From the NCBI GenBank assembly GCA_015680685.1, contig MNCI01006092.1, positions 303,393 to 340,315 of the forward strand: 36,923 bases of DNA, read 5' to 3'. Positions 10,727 through 31,706 of the stretch are shown here, in pieces. The DNA comes from Gnetum montanum. Lineage: Eukaryota; Streptophyta; Gnetopsida; Gnetales; Gnetaceae. The position numbers were made by a program, and so were the translations under genes. The notes below the pieces were generated by a model that worked only from the letters and a program-made list of their open reading frames with translations, was not told the origin of the DNA and did not search any database. Numbering within the stretch: the first letter of the stretch is position 1; each line of letters starts with the position of its first letter.

Positions 10727-11408
10727 TGATGAGCCTCTATAAATAAGAGGAGGCTTTTCCTTATTTCAGAATATAGATCTAGACCCTTAGCTAAACTCTG
10801 GCAGTTTTACCATTCTAGAGATAGAATAATTTCCATGTGCCCACAATAGGAGTCTCAAAGTGAACGGATCTTTATTCGAGCAAATTGTACCTGAGCACAC
10901 ATTTGTGTACGGAAATAAAGACGAATTTTCTTATAAACCTTGCAGCACACGGACTAAGATAAATAGGATTTAATTACTGTTAAATGTTTAATTACTTTCC
11001 TAGATAATTAAATCTCTCTCAACCCTCAACTCTCCTAGTTAAGTGCATTAAGTACGACCGCTTCGAGCACGTGCGCTACACTTGGTAACCCAATAACGAA
11101 TAGCGTTTGGTAATCCCAGTAGCGTTGCACTAGTTCAGGGTGTGTATGGCAAGTGGGAACAGATACTGGTGCTAGGATGATTAGCTTAGCATAGGCAATA
11201 AAAAGATAAAAGACATAAAAATCACATACCTCGAGCTTACTTAACCATACAACCGTGACAAATACAAGTAAGCTTGGGAAGACAACGATTGATTAACCTT
11301 AAATGTTCCATAAGGCGCGTAAGCACTTAGTCCTTGGAGTTTGACCAGATTGCACGTATAACGCTAGTATTCGTATGGTTGAGTGTAGGGGTACCTCGCC
11401 ACTCATCA
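10727..11408 (+). repeat. 3' LTR of TE1
   Basis: 682 bp, TGATGAGCCTCTATAAATAA...CACTCATCA. It aligns with the 5' LTR from the TATA box to the end but lacks the ~72-bp GATATC palindrome block, so only 11 bases precede the TATA box. It is followed by the right TTAAT duplication at 11409-11413. Confidence 0.85.
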
Positions 11409-11413
11409 TTAAT

Positions 11414-11461
11414 ATTATTGAAAGATTTAGAATTTTTTTGTTATTTATGATTCAAACTTTT

Positions 11462-11492
<31 letters not shown>

Positions 11493-12298
11493 TTCTTTTC
11501 CTTTTCTTACTCCATAAGGAAGGCCTTTTAGGATTGGTTTTTAAGGGTATGGCAAAACCATTGAGCTTTTCCTTTCTCTCTTAATCCTTTTAGTATTTTG
11601 AAGCTACAAAATAATGCACTTTGTGTCCCGTTCTTTTGTTCATGAACCATCTAGATGTATTGTTGCTATTTTTTAATAATGTTTTTTTTTTATTTTTACC
11701 CTAACAACCCCATCTCAATATGAACAAATCCATATTTTAAAAGTTCTATGTTCTATAATCTCTTTAACGTAGCATTGCATAAAAATCTCATTTGTGAATT
11801 CACTTAACCTCTTTGGTAGAGGGGAATAGGATTTTGGATTTCCTGCAATCAAATTTATAACTACGAATTTTTATGGGGTGCTACATTGAACTAACTTAAA
11901 CAATTTCCTCATCTTGAGGTGATGTAACTTATCAAATGAATGGAAAACCCTAGTGCGGAACTTAAAATGATCATAGAAATGTAGGTAAATTGGAGAAACT
12001 TGAAAATGGTCCCAAGACGCAAGCATATGGAATTTAAACGCGCCTTATTTAAGTAGCATTTTCTTTTTTAGCTTTCAAAGTTTTGAAACAATATAGGTAG
12101 GAATTAAACCACCGTACAGGTCCTGCTTTACTCGTGTCGCTGTTAAATAGCTTATTAACAAGATGACAGGTTATTTTTGTCCTTTGTAACTCCAATACTA
12201 GCTAGTGATGAGAGTTGGATCGATGTTAAATAAATTTTTATCAAAGCTTTATTACTTTTGAAGATCTATTAGCATCTATTGAACCGACTATTTTTATG
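11414..12298. other. Spacer right of TE1, with a (TTTA)n microsatellite at 11457-11490
   Basis: AT-rich sequence. It includes about eight TTTA units at 11457-11490, some 45 bases after the element end. No gene or RNA is recognised. The small frame overlapping the end of the LTR is not supported. Confidence 0.6.
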
Positions 12299-12520
12299 AA
12301 AAATAATTTTACAAATTGAGAAAAAATAAATCTTATAAGATTTTTTTGCTGTATCATTATAAAATAACTTTACATATTGAGTAATCAATAATGGAGAACA
12401 AAAACAAATTTTACAAGTTTTTTTGCTACAGCATTATAAAATAATTTTACAAATTGAGTAATCAACAATGGGGAACAAAAACAAATCTTACAAGTTTTTT
12501 TGCTACACCATTACAATGTC
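12299..12520 (+). repeat. Short tandem array, about 76-bp unit, about 3 copies
   Basis: The run AAATAAYTTTACAWATTGAG recurs at 12301, 12362 and 12438, each followed by CAAATYTTACAAG-like sequence and TTTTTTTGCTACA. Spacing is 61 and 76, so the first copy is shortened. It does not encode protein. Confidence 0.65.
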
Positions 12521-12734
12521 GTCTTGAATAGGTAGTCACACAAAAGAAATGCATGTAACTCATCTTTAAAGATTGTTAATGTAGATAACTTAGAGGTGTA
12601 CTCTTCCCAAAAGAAGATTTTTTAAACACTTTTGATACCAAAAAAAAATGTCATATAGAATTTGGCCGCATCGTGTGTGAACATTTGTGATTTATGTAGT
12701 TAAGTTGTCTTCTCAATCCATTCTTGTGTTTATT

Positions 12735-13466
12735 TGTGTGTATGGTTAAGTGTGGTTGAGGCATAAAATATTTATTTTTATATTTTTTATTATTTTCCCC
12801 TATTTGCTAGATGGTTAAATGAAGATTTAATAATTTAATTAATTAACTAATTAAATAATTCATTAACTAACTACCCTAAGGTGGAGTATCCATTCCCACT
12901 TGCCGTGTATATCTTGAACCTATATTAACACTACTAGGTTACCAAATGTGTATTTCTAGGTACACCAAGTATCCATTACTAGAAATACCAAGTGTTAATA
13001 CATTCTGCTCAAAATGGTTGTACTCACGTTGTTTAAGAATGATAATATTAATTACTTAAGAACATGAATATTAATTACGTGTAAAATAAAGTACTAGAAA
13101 GTAGAATTAAACTAATCTAAGTGCTGCAATGGATTTAGGAAATCTTGATTTTATTGCCATCCATGTAAATGTGTTTAAGTACATAGGCACTTGAATAAAA
13201 TATTGTACAATCTCATAAATCCATGCTAGAGGCAATTAGAACAAAAATATTCTAACTCTCAAAGGAAGAAACTGCAAGAATTTGGCTAAGGATAAGATCG
13301 AAAAGTGCTATAAATGCAAGGGATGTGCTCATTTATATAGGCATTGACTACATCAGCATTGATGTACTTGCAACAACACATCCTAGCATACGTCCAAAAT
13401 GATACATTGACAAGATTGCAACGATAGTCATGCATCGATGAAACCTATATTATTAATGGTTCATCA
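12735..13466 (-). repeat. Remnant LTR related to the TE0 LTR (minus strand)
   Basis: The stretch follows the order of blocks of the TE0 LTR from about 550 to 1253: GTATGGTTAAGTGTGRYTGAGGC first, later TTTATTGCCA and ACTTGAATAAA, then AATATTCTAACTCTCAAA, and a terminal TTCATCA at 13460-13466. The U5 terminus with GTACC is missing on the left, so this is a truncated and strongly diverged copy. No PBS or internal sequence is attached. Confidence 0.6.
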
Positions 13467-14068
13467 AATTGCCTTCTTTGATCTTGGCTCCTCATATATG
13501 CACCTAGTAAAAGGGTCTTTCTCCATGTGAGAAAGATTGATCTTTCCAAGCTTGTCCTTGTTAGGAAAGATTGACCTTGCCTTTAGTTTGCTTCCCTACA
13601 AAAGACATACCATACATTGGAGTTGCTCTGTTTGCTTTCCATTGTGTGGCATGTTGCACTTATGCTTACTGCTACTATCCTTTTATAAGCTTAATCTCAC
13701 ATACTTTGATACCACTTGATATAATAGAAAAAAAAAGAGAGAAGAAAACTAAAAACAAAGTTAAGAATATAGAGAAAAACAACATTAAAATGAGGATTTC
13801 ACATCCTAGGCCAATTCTGGTCTACGATGAGTCACTTTCATTGTTGCTTTTCATTGTAATTTATAGTATTTTTATACAATTTTTTTTCTTTGTCATGTGT
13901 TGTTCAAATCATTACAGTTAGCAATATCTCATCTACAACAACTAGCAAAAATGGGCAACAATAACTCGACAGCCTAAATATTTCCCCAAACTATAATGGT
14001 TGCCTTCTCACAATAAAGTTGATTAAACCCCTTGTGATCTCTTCTTACATATCTTTCTTATTACTATT
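13467..14068. other. Spacer with a possible Copia-type PBS in antisense
   Basis: At 13700-13722 the minus strand reads TATCAAGTGGTATCAAAG. The core TGGTATCARAG is the primer site of many Copia elements (initiator tRNA-Met). No matching LTR pair or Copia protein was found, so this may be chance or a remnant. The frames at 13537-13921 translate to low-complexity hydrophobic or Lys-rich peptides and are not called. Confidence 0.3.
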
Positions 14069-14072
14069 GTAA

Positions 14073-14120
14073 TGGTCCCACCATTGCCTAGGAAGTGCTA
14101 CCTAGGCAATGATGGGACCA
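14073..14120. repeat. 20-bp inverted repeat with 8-base loop (hairpin)
   Basis: The left arm TGGTCCCACCATTGCCTAGG (14073-14092) and right arm CCTAGGCAATGATGGGACCA (14101-14120) are reverse complements at 19 of 20 positions, around the loop AAGTGCTA. It is GC-rich in an AT-rich setting. It could be a small foldback or MITE core, or an RNA stem. No target duplication is evident. Confidence 0.7.
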
Positions 14121-14533
14121 ATAGCATTATATAAATATACCTTTTTAAACAAAAAATTTTAACAATGAACTTCTTAATCTTGTGATAAGGTTCATTATTA
14201 AACATGCAAGGTTGTGTTTAAATTATTTGTGTTTTAATTGAACTCTATGCTTCTTAAATCTCTTTTTTTAAGAAGTTCTGGTCTCTTCTTTAAAAAATTA
14301 TGCTTATTATGAAAAACATAATCATTTTCTAAGTAAAGCATCGTGCTAGTGTGAAATTTTTTTTGCATAGATAGTTTTAATTTCTATGTTTGTACATGAA
14401 ATTCTTTCCCTCAATATAAAAAATAGTGCTTTAATTCAACTCTATACTTGTTTTTTAAAAAAGCATTTTTAAAAATTGTGCTTATCACAAAAGAATTTCT
14501 TTACAAAAAATTCCATTGCATTTTGTTAACAAG

Positions 14534-14655
14534 GCTTATTGAAAATATCATCCTTGTCTACTAAAAAATTTTGTTTATTGAAAATATCATACTTGTCTAC
14601 TAAAAAAATTTTGTTTATTGAAAATATCATCCTTGTCTACTTAAAAAATTTTGTA
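14534..14655 (+). repeat. Tandem array, 39-40-bp unit, 3 copies
   Basis: TTATTGAAAATATCATCCTT and the following GTCTACTAAAAAATTTTG repeat three times, with starts spaced 39 and 40 bases. The copies differ by single bases only. Confidence 0.8.
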
Positions 14656-14968
14656 AATATTGTATGGAGGGTAGGTCATGTGGCAATTGCCAGGTCATAC
14701 ATACATGATTAGAAGAGTTGTATAAACTAAATACCTGGTTGCCAATTACTCCATTGTTATGCATCAAATACTCCATATGCATCAAAAGAATCCGATACAT
14801 GGAAGTATGGAATTGAGAATTAGTGATTCTAGATGTGTTCTGTAATGCCAGAAAAGATGCGTAAGGGTTTAGGCTTCCTAACCTCAAACGTGAATTTAAA
14901 AGGTTAAAAAAATGTTTATTAAAAGAAAAATATGGCAGCTCTTTCCAACTTTTACAAATCTTAGACTA

Positions 14969-15160
14969 AATGTATTTTTGCATTTGTATATTGGGTAAAA
15001 ATGTAAGAGATTTGTATTTTTGCATTTGTATATTGGGTAAAAATGTAAGAGATTTGTGTTAGATTTTTGTATTGCTTAATATTTTTGTTGTAAAACATTT
15101 GTATATTAAGTAAAAATGTAAGAGATTTGTGTATTGCTTAATATTTTTGTTGTAAAATAT
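14969..15160 (+). repeat. Interleaved direct repeats 3' of the GLR gene
   Basis: The unit GCATTTGTATATTGGGTAAA with flanks occurs at 14971 and 15013 (period 42), and a partial copy lies at 15096-15131. A second word, TATTGCTTAATATTTTTGTT, occurs twice. The array lies 300-480 bases past the GLR stop and could overlap its transcript end. Confidence 0.7.
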
Positions 15161-15452
15161 AAATATTCGTCCGAAAGTACCGATGCGAATTTACTGCCAT
15201 TTTGTACGTGAACCTGTACCCGCAACGAACAGTTCGGAAAATTTCCGTTCACAAATTCCCTGCACATAGCTTCATTGAAAGTTGACAACCTTACCTTACT
15301 GTTTTCGTTTCACCTTTTTTAACACTAACAACCCCGGTTACCTAACGGCGCAGTTGATAATCGGGTTCGAACTCCATCGACAATATCAACAACGTCGACG
15401 ATATGTTGGAATCGGACCTCAAACAAAGATTCGATTCATTCAACACCGTCCT
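15161..15452 (-). other. Sequence downstream of the GLR stop (likely 3' UTR and terminator region)
   Basis: No supported reading frame. The polyadenylation site cannot be placed. The small frames at 15106-15288 and 15282-15485 have no family resemblance, and the latter overlaps the GLR C-terminus in antisense. Confidence 0.4.
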
Positions 15453-24908
<9,456 letters not shown>

Positions 24909-25058
24909 GGTAGAGGAGAGCTGCAGAAGGGACCTCACAACAGATGCTTTAAAGTTTAAACTTATGTTGTTGGGTCGGCGGTCAACCATCGCAATGGTCC
25001 TCAGACCCATCGTACCCGGTGGAGCCTTCCTGGAAGACGATAAGGTCTTTGTATGATG

Positions 25059-25067
25059 TTAGAACAT
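25059..25067 (-). other. Minimal upstream ORF before GLR
   Basis: ATG TTC TAA on the minus strand, about 160 bases before the GLR start. If it lies in the leader it would be a two-codon uORF that could lower translation. This depends on the unknown transcription start. Confidence 0.3.
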
Positions 25068-25111
25068 TGAATGAATATCAGTCTGGCCAACCTTAGTTGA
25101 GAATGAAAATA

Positions 25112-25120
25112 TTTTTTATA
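25112..25120 (-). promoter_or_regulatory. Candidate TATA box for GLR
   Basis: TATAAAAAA on the minus strand lies about 200 bases upstream of the start codon at 24908 and would place transcription start near 25085. In AT-rich sequence such matches are frequent. Confidence 0.3.
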
Positions 25121-25129
25121 TTAATTAAA

Positions 25130-27275
25130 CATATGATTCTCTTTAACGAGTTCCAGCATTGTTCCATTAGAAAAATAGACGAAGGCAGACTATCTTCTTT
25201 GCTACTTACTTTGTTGGGTCAAACCATTGTAGAGCTATTTAAATTAACAACCAATCTCCTTGGACTTGTCAAAGAACAACGTGCCTTGTTTACGGCTAAG
25301 CCAACATCTTCAAATGAAAATTTTTGGAAAATATTATAATTAACTGCACTAGTAATGGTGGGACCCTTTGAACAACCAAAGTAAACCATGCTGTTCTGGT
25401 CTAGCAGAAACACCGCCCAAGGCTAGACAGCGTAACCGTTACGACAGTCTACGAAAATTGAGTTAATGGAAGTAAGTATACCATTTTTTTCAAATCTCTG
25501 TTCGTTAATGGCGGCCAGTGGGTGTTTGCTACGGTGCTCACGGTAGCCACAGAAAATATTCTGTAATTAATAATTTTATTAATTAATGCTACAGTTGCCT
25601 TACGTTTTATAAGGCCTTTTTACTACCAAAATAGTGATACTTAATTGCGTTTGACCGTACCTTGAAATTTCCAAGGTCATATCAGTCATAACGTTGGCAG
25701 GAACCAGCGGATTGGTGGGTCTTCGCCCTTCACCAAAAAAAACATCAACAGCGCAAAAAGATTTAAGCAGCCGTAGCAGCTACATCAATTCCAAACTTCA
25801 ACGTAAACAACATTTCTGTTTTCATCCTCAGCGACAAAATAAGAACCTGATTAAGCAGCTGTAGGAAAACTGTAACCTCTACCGCTTTCTGGCCTTGCCC
25901 GGTACGGTGGCCTTTTATGACAGTCAAATCATCACATCAGTGACCGAATTGGAATTTACGCACACCGGAATTGAATCTGTACGATTTTTATTAAAATCCT
26001 TAGGTTTTATGAAAATTCAATGTTTTCCTTTGGATGCAATTCCTGCCACGCTTACGGGCAGCAGCGCTGGAAATATACGGACAAGCTGCCCTATATGAAT
26101 CGCAAACTATAATATACGTTTTACTCGTTTAAGTTCGATTACTCATTTAACCCGAATAGAGGGTTCCCACTGGTGTTTAAAATGATCGCGATGAGTGGCA
26201 CCTTTATTTTTAGCCTTTGGCTAATTGAATTTTTTAAAATTATTTTTATAGACAAATTATTTCCTTAACATTATAATAACTATTAAAAATAATTTTAATA
26301 ATAAGAAATTAATTAGAAATTAATAAAATAAATACTAATAAATATATTACTAAAAAGAAGATAACTAAGACATGGCACAAAAATATGGAAATCAACGAAA
26401 TCAAGATGTCATGGCCTATATAGCAATAAGTCACTTGTTAGTGGCAATCTAGCATCCCAATCATGTCAATCTTTGAGTTTTATCAAATCTCATCCAGAAT
26501 TCTTAAGCTCTTTCTTAGGCAAAATTCAAAGCTTTAACTATAACTATGTTCATTACTAGTTAGAATTTAATATAAATAACACACTTTTATATTTGATTTT
26601 TTTCGACCATATAAATATTTAAGGGATTCTCATTAATTTTTAGGTTTTAAATAAAGTTTAATCCTGAAAGTTAGTATATAATAAATAGCTTACTAGAAAT
26701 CTAAGATTAGGTAAAGTTACAAGCAAGGTATTAAACTTTTGTGGCCATTGTCCTAACATCTATTTCATTAACCATGAAAATGCCATAAAAAGTGGGAGAT
26801 TTTATACCAGGTTTGTGCATTAATGGAGATAGGATTTACTTCAACAATAGCACCATTTCTGTTGTCTATTTCAGGGCTTCTAGCCTTCCCTTTTGTATCC
26901 TTTCAAACATCCATGCATCATGAAGTCATATAGAAATTTGCATGCTTGATTATTTTATTTCACCTATTCATTTTTTAAGTTTGTAGAGCCCCTTTTGAGA
27001 AGCATTCTCCAACTATTTTCACTATTCAATATGTCATGCACCAAGTTTTTGTTCACCTGCTTTTAAACTTAGGTAATACATTGTTGAGTACTTTTTCATA
27101 ACATAGTGCAATGTGTAGGATAAAAATAATAGTAAAAAGGTATTGTAAGTGAAAGTTACTAATGTAAATAACTTTTAAATGGGGAAAGCCATTGGTATAC
27201 ATTGTTGTTTGGAAGAAGTTAAAATTTGGATGTAAGTGGAGTTACAAAAGGAATTGTGCATCAATAAAGTAGTTA
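25130..27275. other. GLR upstream region and AT-rich spacer, nothing recognised
   Basis: No supported gene. A moderately GC-rich part (about 25480-26110) includes the frame 25895-26098, whose translation has no recognised family. From 26200 on the sequence is very AT-rich. No RNA gene, array or transposon end was seen. Confidence 0.5.
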
Positions 27276-27354
27276 TGCTCTTAGAAAAAGAAGATAAAAA
27301 AGATATAAATAATAAGTTGCTCTTAGAAAAAGAAGATAAAAAAGATATAAATAA
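27276..27354 (+). repeat. 37-bp direct duplication, period 42, beside TE2
   Basis: TGCTCTTAGAAAAAGAAGAT and the next 17 bases occur at 27276 and 27318. The second copy ends eight bases before the TE2 LTR. Confidence 0.8.
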
Positions 27355-27361
27355 ATAAAAA

Positions 27362-28154
27362 GATATTGGACCCTTGTTATCGGACCCTCGATATCGGGTA
27401 CGCGATATCGCAGCATGGCTAGTGATATCGGATACATGATATTGTGGTTCCTGTGTGAGCCTATAAATACATAATTGGGTGCACGAGAAAGTAATAGGAA
27501 GTTAGTGTTAGAGTAGGATCTTTCTGTTAATTTTTCCTCTCAACCCTTTCCCCAATGCATACCCGCAGTGTGATGATTGTAATTGTATGGAACCTTTATT
27601 TGAGTGTAACATACTTGGGCACGCACATGACCTGCAATAAAGATTGAGATTACTTCATCATTGCAGAATTCACTTAATTTTAATTGTTATTTATTGCTTT
27701 CGTAATTAATATTTCTCTACCCTCACCTCCTACCCTTATTAGTAAACACGAAATGAGTACGACTTAATCACGAGCATTTAAGTGTGACTACTTTGTATCC
27801 CAGTAGCATACCTAGGACATGCACGAGGTCCAAGATGTGTATGAATGATTAAGGATGGATGCTTATCGCACTTAGACTAGATTAGATTCTCTTCGCCCTT
27901 TCCCTCTTAGGTTAATTAGAGCTATTTTCCATTGCCTCTAGGAGCAGCACTAGCTTAGGACCACATCATACACCTCACTTTGGACTAAACCATATGTGAC
28001 AAAGCAAATACTATTCTAGGTGGGAAGACAGTGAACTGCGATCAACGTGTAATTATCTAGATACCACAACTAGCCCATCTACGGAGTTCGACCAGATCCT
28101 GCGTGAACACTCGTATTCATATGGTTGAGTGTAGGGGTACCTTGCCACTCATCA
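27362..28154 (+). repeat. 5' LTR of TE2 (left end probably truncated)
   Basis: U3 has GATATCGGGTACGCGATATC and further GATATC or GATATT motifs before a TATA box (TATAAATA, 27472-27479). The terminus is GTACCTTGCCACTCATCA at 28137-28154. It aligns with 32326-33328 but is shorter in U3 and lacks an insertion of about 24 bases present at about 32973 in the 3' copy. Confidence 0.8.
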
Positions 28155-28173
28155 TTGGTTTTGTTGCCAGGGA
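28155..28173 (+). other. Primer binding site of TE2 (tRNA-Asp type)
   Basis: TTGGTTTTGTTGCCAGGGA directly follows the LTR. It keeps the GTTGCC core and GGGA end of the tRNA-Asp complement, with changes in the middle. Confidence 0.6.
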
Positions 28174-28287
28174 TGATGCTAGTTATCCAGATTAGTTATA
28201 TCATACAAGATCGTTGTAACAAAGTATTCATGATATTTCTTTTAGAAAAGAAATTGATTTCAACCAAGTCACACACGATTCACAATA

Positions 28288-29475
28288 ATGTCTCTCTCAC
28301 AAGACTATGATAATGCAACAACTAGTAAGGAAATTCATTGGAGAACCAATGAATTATATGATGATGAAGACAAAGTTTGGAGTACTCAATCTGATGCAGT
28401 GGTCTCCTATCTACATAAACAAAGACAACATCGTCCCAACTCACAAATTCATAACATATCGAGTGACGATGAACCCCTATTGGCTATTAAGAGCCTAACA
28501 CATATACAAGAGGTTGTTCAAATATCCCGCAAGCATCGTAAGGAAAGCTAGCTACCTAGGCTTGATTTAAACAACTTCCCAAATTTTCAGGAGGCTATGG
28601 TTTAGATCCTCAACATCATCTACAAGCCTTCCATGATGCCTGTGTATGGAATAATATTGATAATGGGTGGCAGAAACTTAAGCTCTTTCCTAAAACACTC
28701 GTTGGCCAAGAAAAAGTATGGTACAAGTCTTTAAAAACAAAATCAATTTGATGTTGGCTGACAATGGTAGAACTATTTAATGAAAGATATCAAACCTATG
28801 CAAGAGTGTCAACCTTGAGGAGACAAATCCAAGAATGGAAAAAAATGCAACATGAACCCTTGGACATGGCCTTAGAAAGATATTATGCATTGTTAAATAA
28901 CTACCTAGGCCATGGATTCTTCGAGGAAAGGTTAATGTACCACATCATAGATGGGCTCTGTAACAAGACAAGGGAGACCCTAGGGAGGTATGCCCTAGGT
29001 CAACTATACAAGCTATGAACCCATAAATTTTAAGAGCTTATCAAGTGGGTAGCAAAGGAAGAAGGAGAAATGGCTAAATGGGAGAATGTTGAAAAATCTC
29101 AACGAGACCAAAATCTCAATTTAACAAAGGTCCATAATCATGAAGAGGAGAAATCAACTCATCTTAAGGAGGTGGAACAATCTTTGCCAGGACAATAATA
29201 ACTAGATGAAATTGAGGCAAAGATCAATAAGATGATGGAATGAATGCATGAAAAATGTGGAGAACATACCAACACTATTAGAGGTAGAACCATGACGAAC
29301 CAAGAAGGAGGATAGAACACCCTTAGACAATCAAAAAGAAGGGTTGAAGAGAATAAGAACTCAACTACTAATCATATGTATCAATGTAACATTTGCTTGT
29401 ATGATCATCCCAAAGGTCAATGCCCAATCTTGTCACATTTACATGAGCATTGGGAAAGAATGCTACATCCATAGT
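28288..29475 (+). pseudogene. gag: TE2 ORF1: decayed gag
   Basis: Starts MSLSQDYDNATTSKEIHWRT at 28288. After a stop it continues RLDLNNFPNF, then in a shifted frame GGYGLDPQHHLQAFHDAC and WQKLKLFPKTLVG. From 28764 it reads MVELFNERYQTYARVSTLRR, LDMALERYYALLNNYLGHGF and LIIDG-like LCNKTRETLGRY. A Glu/Lys-rich linker leads to a knuckle CNICLYDHPKGQCP (about 29390-29431). It is clearly homologous to the TE1 gag (RLDMNNIPRF, NHLEAFHDAC, YTLLHHCPGHGY), yet the two are diverged. At least five stops and one frameshift make it a pseudogene. Confidence 0.8.
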
Positions 29476-31706
29476 TCGTACAAAAATACTGTGTTCAATC
29501 ATAGTGGCAAAAATCCCAATTGTGGGGGAGGCCACCCCCAAACTAGTCACACCCTTCATATCATCCAAACCTAAGTGCTTATCAAGTTTAGCATCCTGTT
29601 TCCCCAACCAAGTCAACAGCCTCAATCTCACCACATTTTTTATCATTCTCCTAAGTACTATCAATCCATATCCTATCCAACATGATCATCACCTCATGTG
29701 ATGTACACTTTTCCTCACCCTTAATATTCTTATCCTTCACCTCCTTCTACATTGCTACCAATTGTACCCGAAGGGTTTGCACCATAGCATCAACCCATGA
29801 ACGTTACTTGTGCTGCTACTGTCAATCGTAGTGGGAATCCTCCACAACATCGAAGGTGTCCCTTCTTTAGACATGACCATAGAAAGGAATAGCATAGTTC
29901 TGAGACCACTGCATCCTCCCACTTAGCACAAGTTCAACACCATGGTGTATCCTTCTCCTCGAATCCAACACCTCATGTTACCTTATCCGGGCCACCACTT
30001 AACACTCCAACAATTATGTGGCCCAATGAATATAGCCACGTAGGAGACATATCGATCGTTGCATACCATCTTACGGTCACAGGTGCCATAGTGGGTCAAC
30101 TCCTTATCAATTAAACTCATCTTCTAACTTGCCCCACTATGTCAACTTTAATACAGTGTGTGCATCCCAATTTGGGTACATTCCAACCACTACATCAAAA
30201 GATACCCAGTGGTTCAGATATGATCGGGTCCCAATATTTGTAAAATGCTTAGATCCAAGCCTTCTATTTATTAATTCTTGCCATGATCAAAAGTTTAGTT
30301 ATGGGGGATATCCCCCATTCTAACAAGTAGAATTAATAAATATTTTTCCTTTTCTTTAATTTTACAATTTTTTGTTTTCTAGTTTTTCATCTTTTAATTT
30401 ATTGTTTTATCTTTTTATCTTTTTTATGAGTAATCTCATCTATGAATAAAGCACTCATGTGACTCGTTGGTTGAGGTGTGGTTCTATGTTATCAAATCTC
30501 AGGTGACTAATTACTTGAACAGCGAGCCCATCACATCCACCTAACCATTCTTAATAAGAGGTTTTACTTTGGGTAAAATGATATTCTTGAAAACATTAAA
30601 ACTTAAAGTAATCTTGTGCTCATTATACCCAGAATGAAGAAGGATGGACCAAGAGGGAATGGCTAGGGTGTGACATCGAGGGGACTTGTGGATTCTCTTT
30701 GGTGACATCTGTAGGAGTTACCATGTAGCCTGGGTGTACTAAGATCCTTGTAGATCTAACGAAAAATGGGAGCAAGAGTACTATACCCAATGCTATTCTA
30801 GGGGGTCCCATTGGAAAGACATGCATCCATGCCTGAAGGTAGGTGGCTTCTTTGAATTAAGCATTAAAAAAAAGAGCAAGAAGAGTGTGCCAAAGTGGCC
30901 ACGCAAAAAGAAAAAGAAAATATCAAGACCAAAGTACCATAAGCAATTTCAAATCACTCCTCCCTTGAACGAAATGCCAAGTGATCATATGCCTTGCTAT
31001 CATGATCCTCTTATGAATGTCCACCATGAGATGAAACAATGCGATGTCACTGATTGAAGGAATGGACTTGGTCTTGATTTTGGAGTGATGGGTTAATGAC
31101 ACATTAATCATGCCCTACACTCAAGATTCATTATGCCCTAGGTCAGTTACCTCATGTCCCAATCTTTACAATCCCTTCTACAATTCGCCTCATCTCACTG
31201 TCCATGTATTTGTGACTTGTGTCTTGTGTAGCATTCAATTCATACCTCATCACGGTGGTATCTACATGTGCATGTTTTGCGGAACTGGTGTGGATTACAT
31301 TTAAGCCTTCTAGTGCCTATGGACATTTTAAGGTGTGGTTACACAAGGGCATTATAGGTTGGAACCTACTTTGGGGAGGATCCACATGTGTGACTTTTGT
31401 AATTTGTACTTGTTGCACACCACCACATCATTTTATACCCTCTGACTACTTCATTGCCAAATCTATTCTTTCCCTTATCATCATTTTATCAAACATTCCT
31501 CAAAACCATTACATGTCCTTTGATGTGTCACCTAAACAAATTAGGTTTGACATTAAACTTTTAGGGCAACTTCCTTGAAAAAATTTCTAACTCTAAAATC
31601 ACATTAAGCAAAGAATTCAACATTTACTAAAGGCAATAAGTAAGGTATGAAATAATTGAACTTCTTTCAATAATCTTACTAATAATTGATCTTTGTGTGA
31701 TTATAG
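29476..31706 (+). other. TE2 internal spacer
   Basis: The start still shows Ser/Pro/His-rich translation like the tail of TE1 ORF1 (to about 30320), with many stops and no protease motif. At 30294 TTTAGTTATGGGGGATATCC repeats the PPT-like motif found at the end of TE1 ORF1. The rest is non-coding. The Lys-rich frame at 30821-31057 and the frames at 31110-31578 have no recognised family. It ends in TTGTGTGATTATAG at 31706, acceptor-like, right before ORF2. Confidence 0.5.

Larger units (their letters stand above)
4575..11408 (+). mobile_element. TE1: complete non-autonomous LTR retrotransposon (gag-protease type)
   Basis: A 6834-bp element with two related LTRs (753 and 682 bp), a 5-bp target duplication, a tRNA-Asp-type PBS, a decayed gag plus aspartic protease reading frame (about 5440-8813), a long non-coding stretch (8814-10340), a possible splice acceptor and a PPT. 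No reverse transcriptase, RNase H or integrase motif is visible in any frame. There is also no room for them, because gag-protease is followed by stop-rich spacer. The gag and protease style is that of the Ty3/gypsy Athila/Tat side of plant elements. The plan recalls plant TR-GAG or LARD elements, which depend on another element for polymerase. The two LTRs have many substitutions between them, so the insertion is old. Confidence 0.85.

Noticed and set aside
13571-13921. 116-codon plus-strand frame
   Set aside because: Translation is a hydrophobic stretch followed by Lys-rich low complexity; typical of AT-rich spacer.
30821-31057. Lys-rich frame in the TE2 spacer as a nuclear protein
   Set aside because: Short, low complexity, no counterpart in the TE1 spacer.
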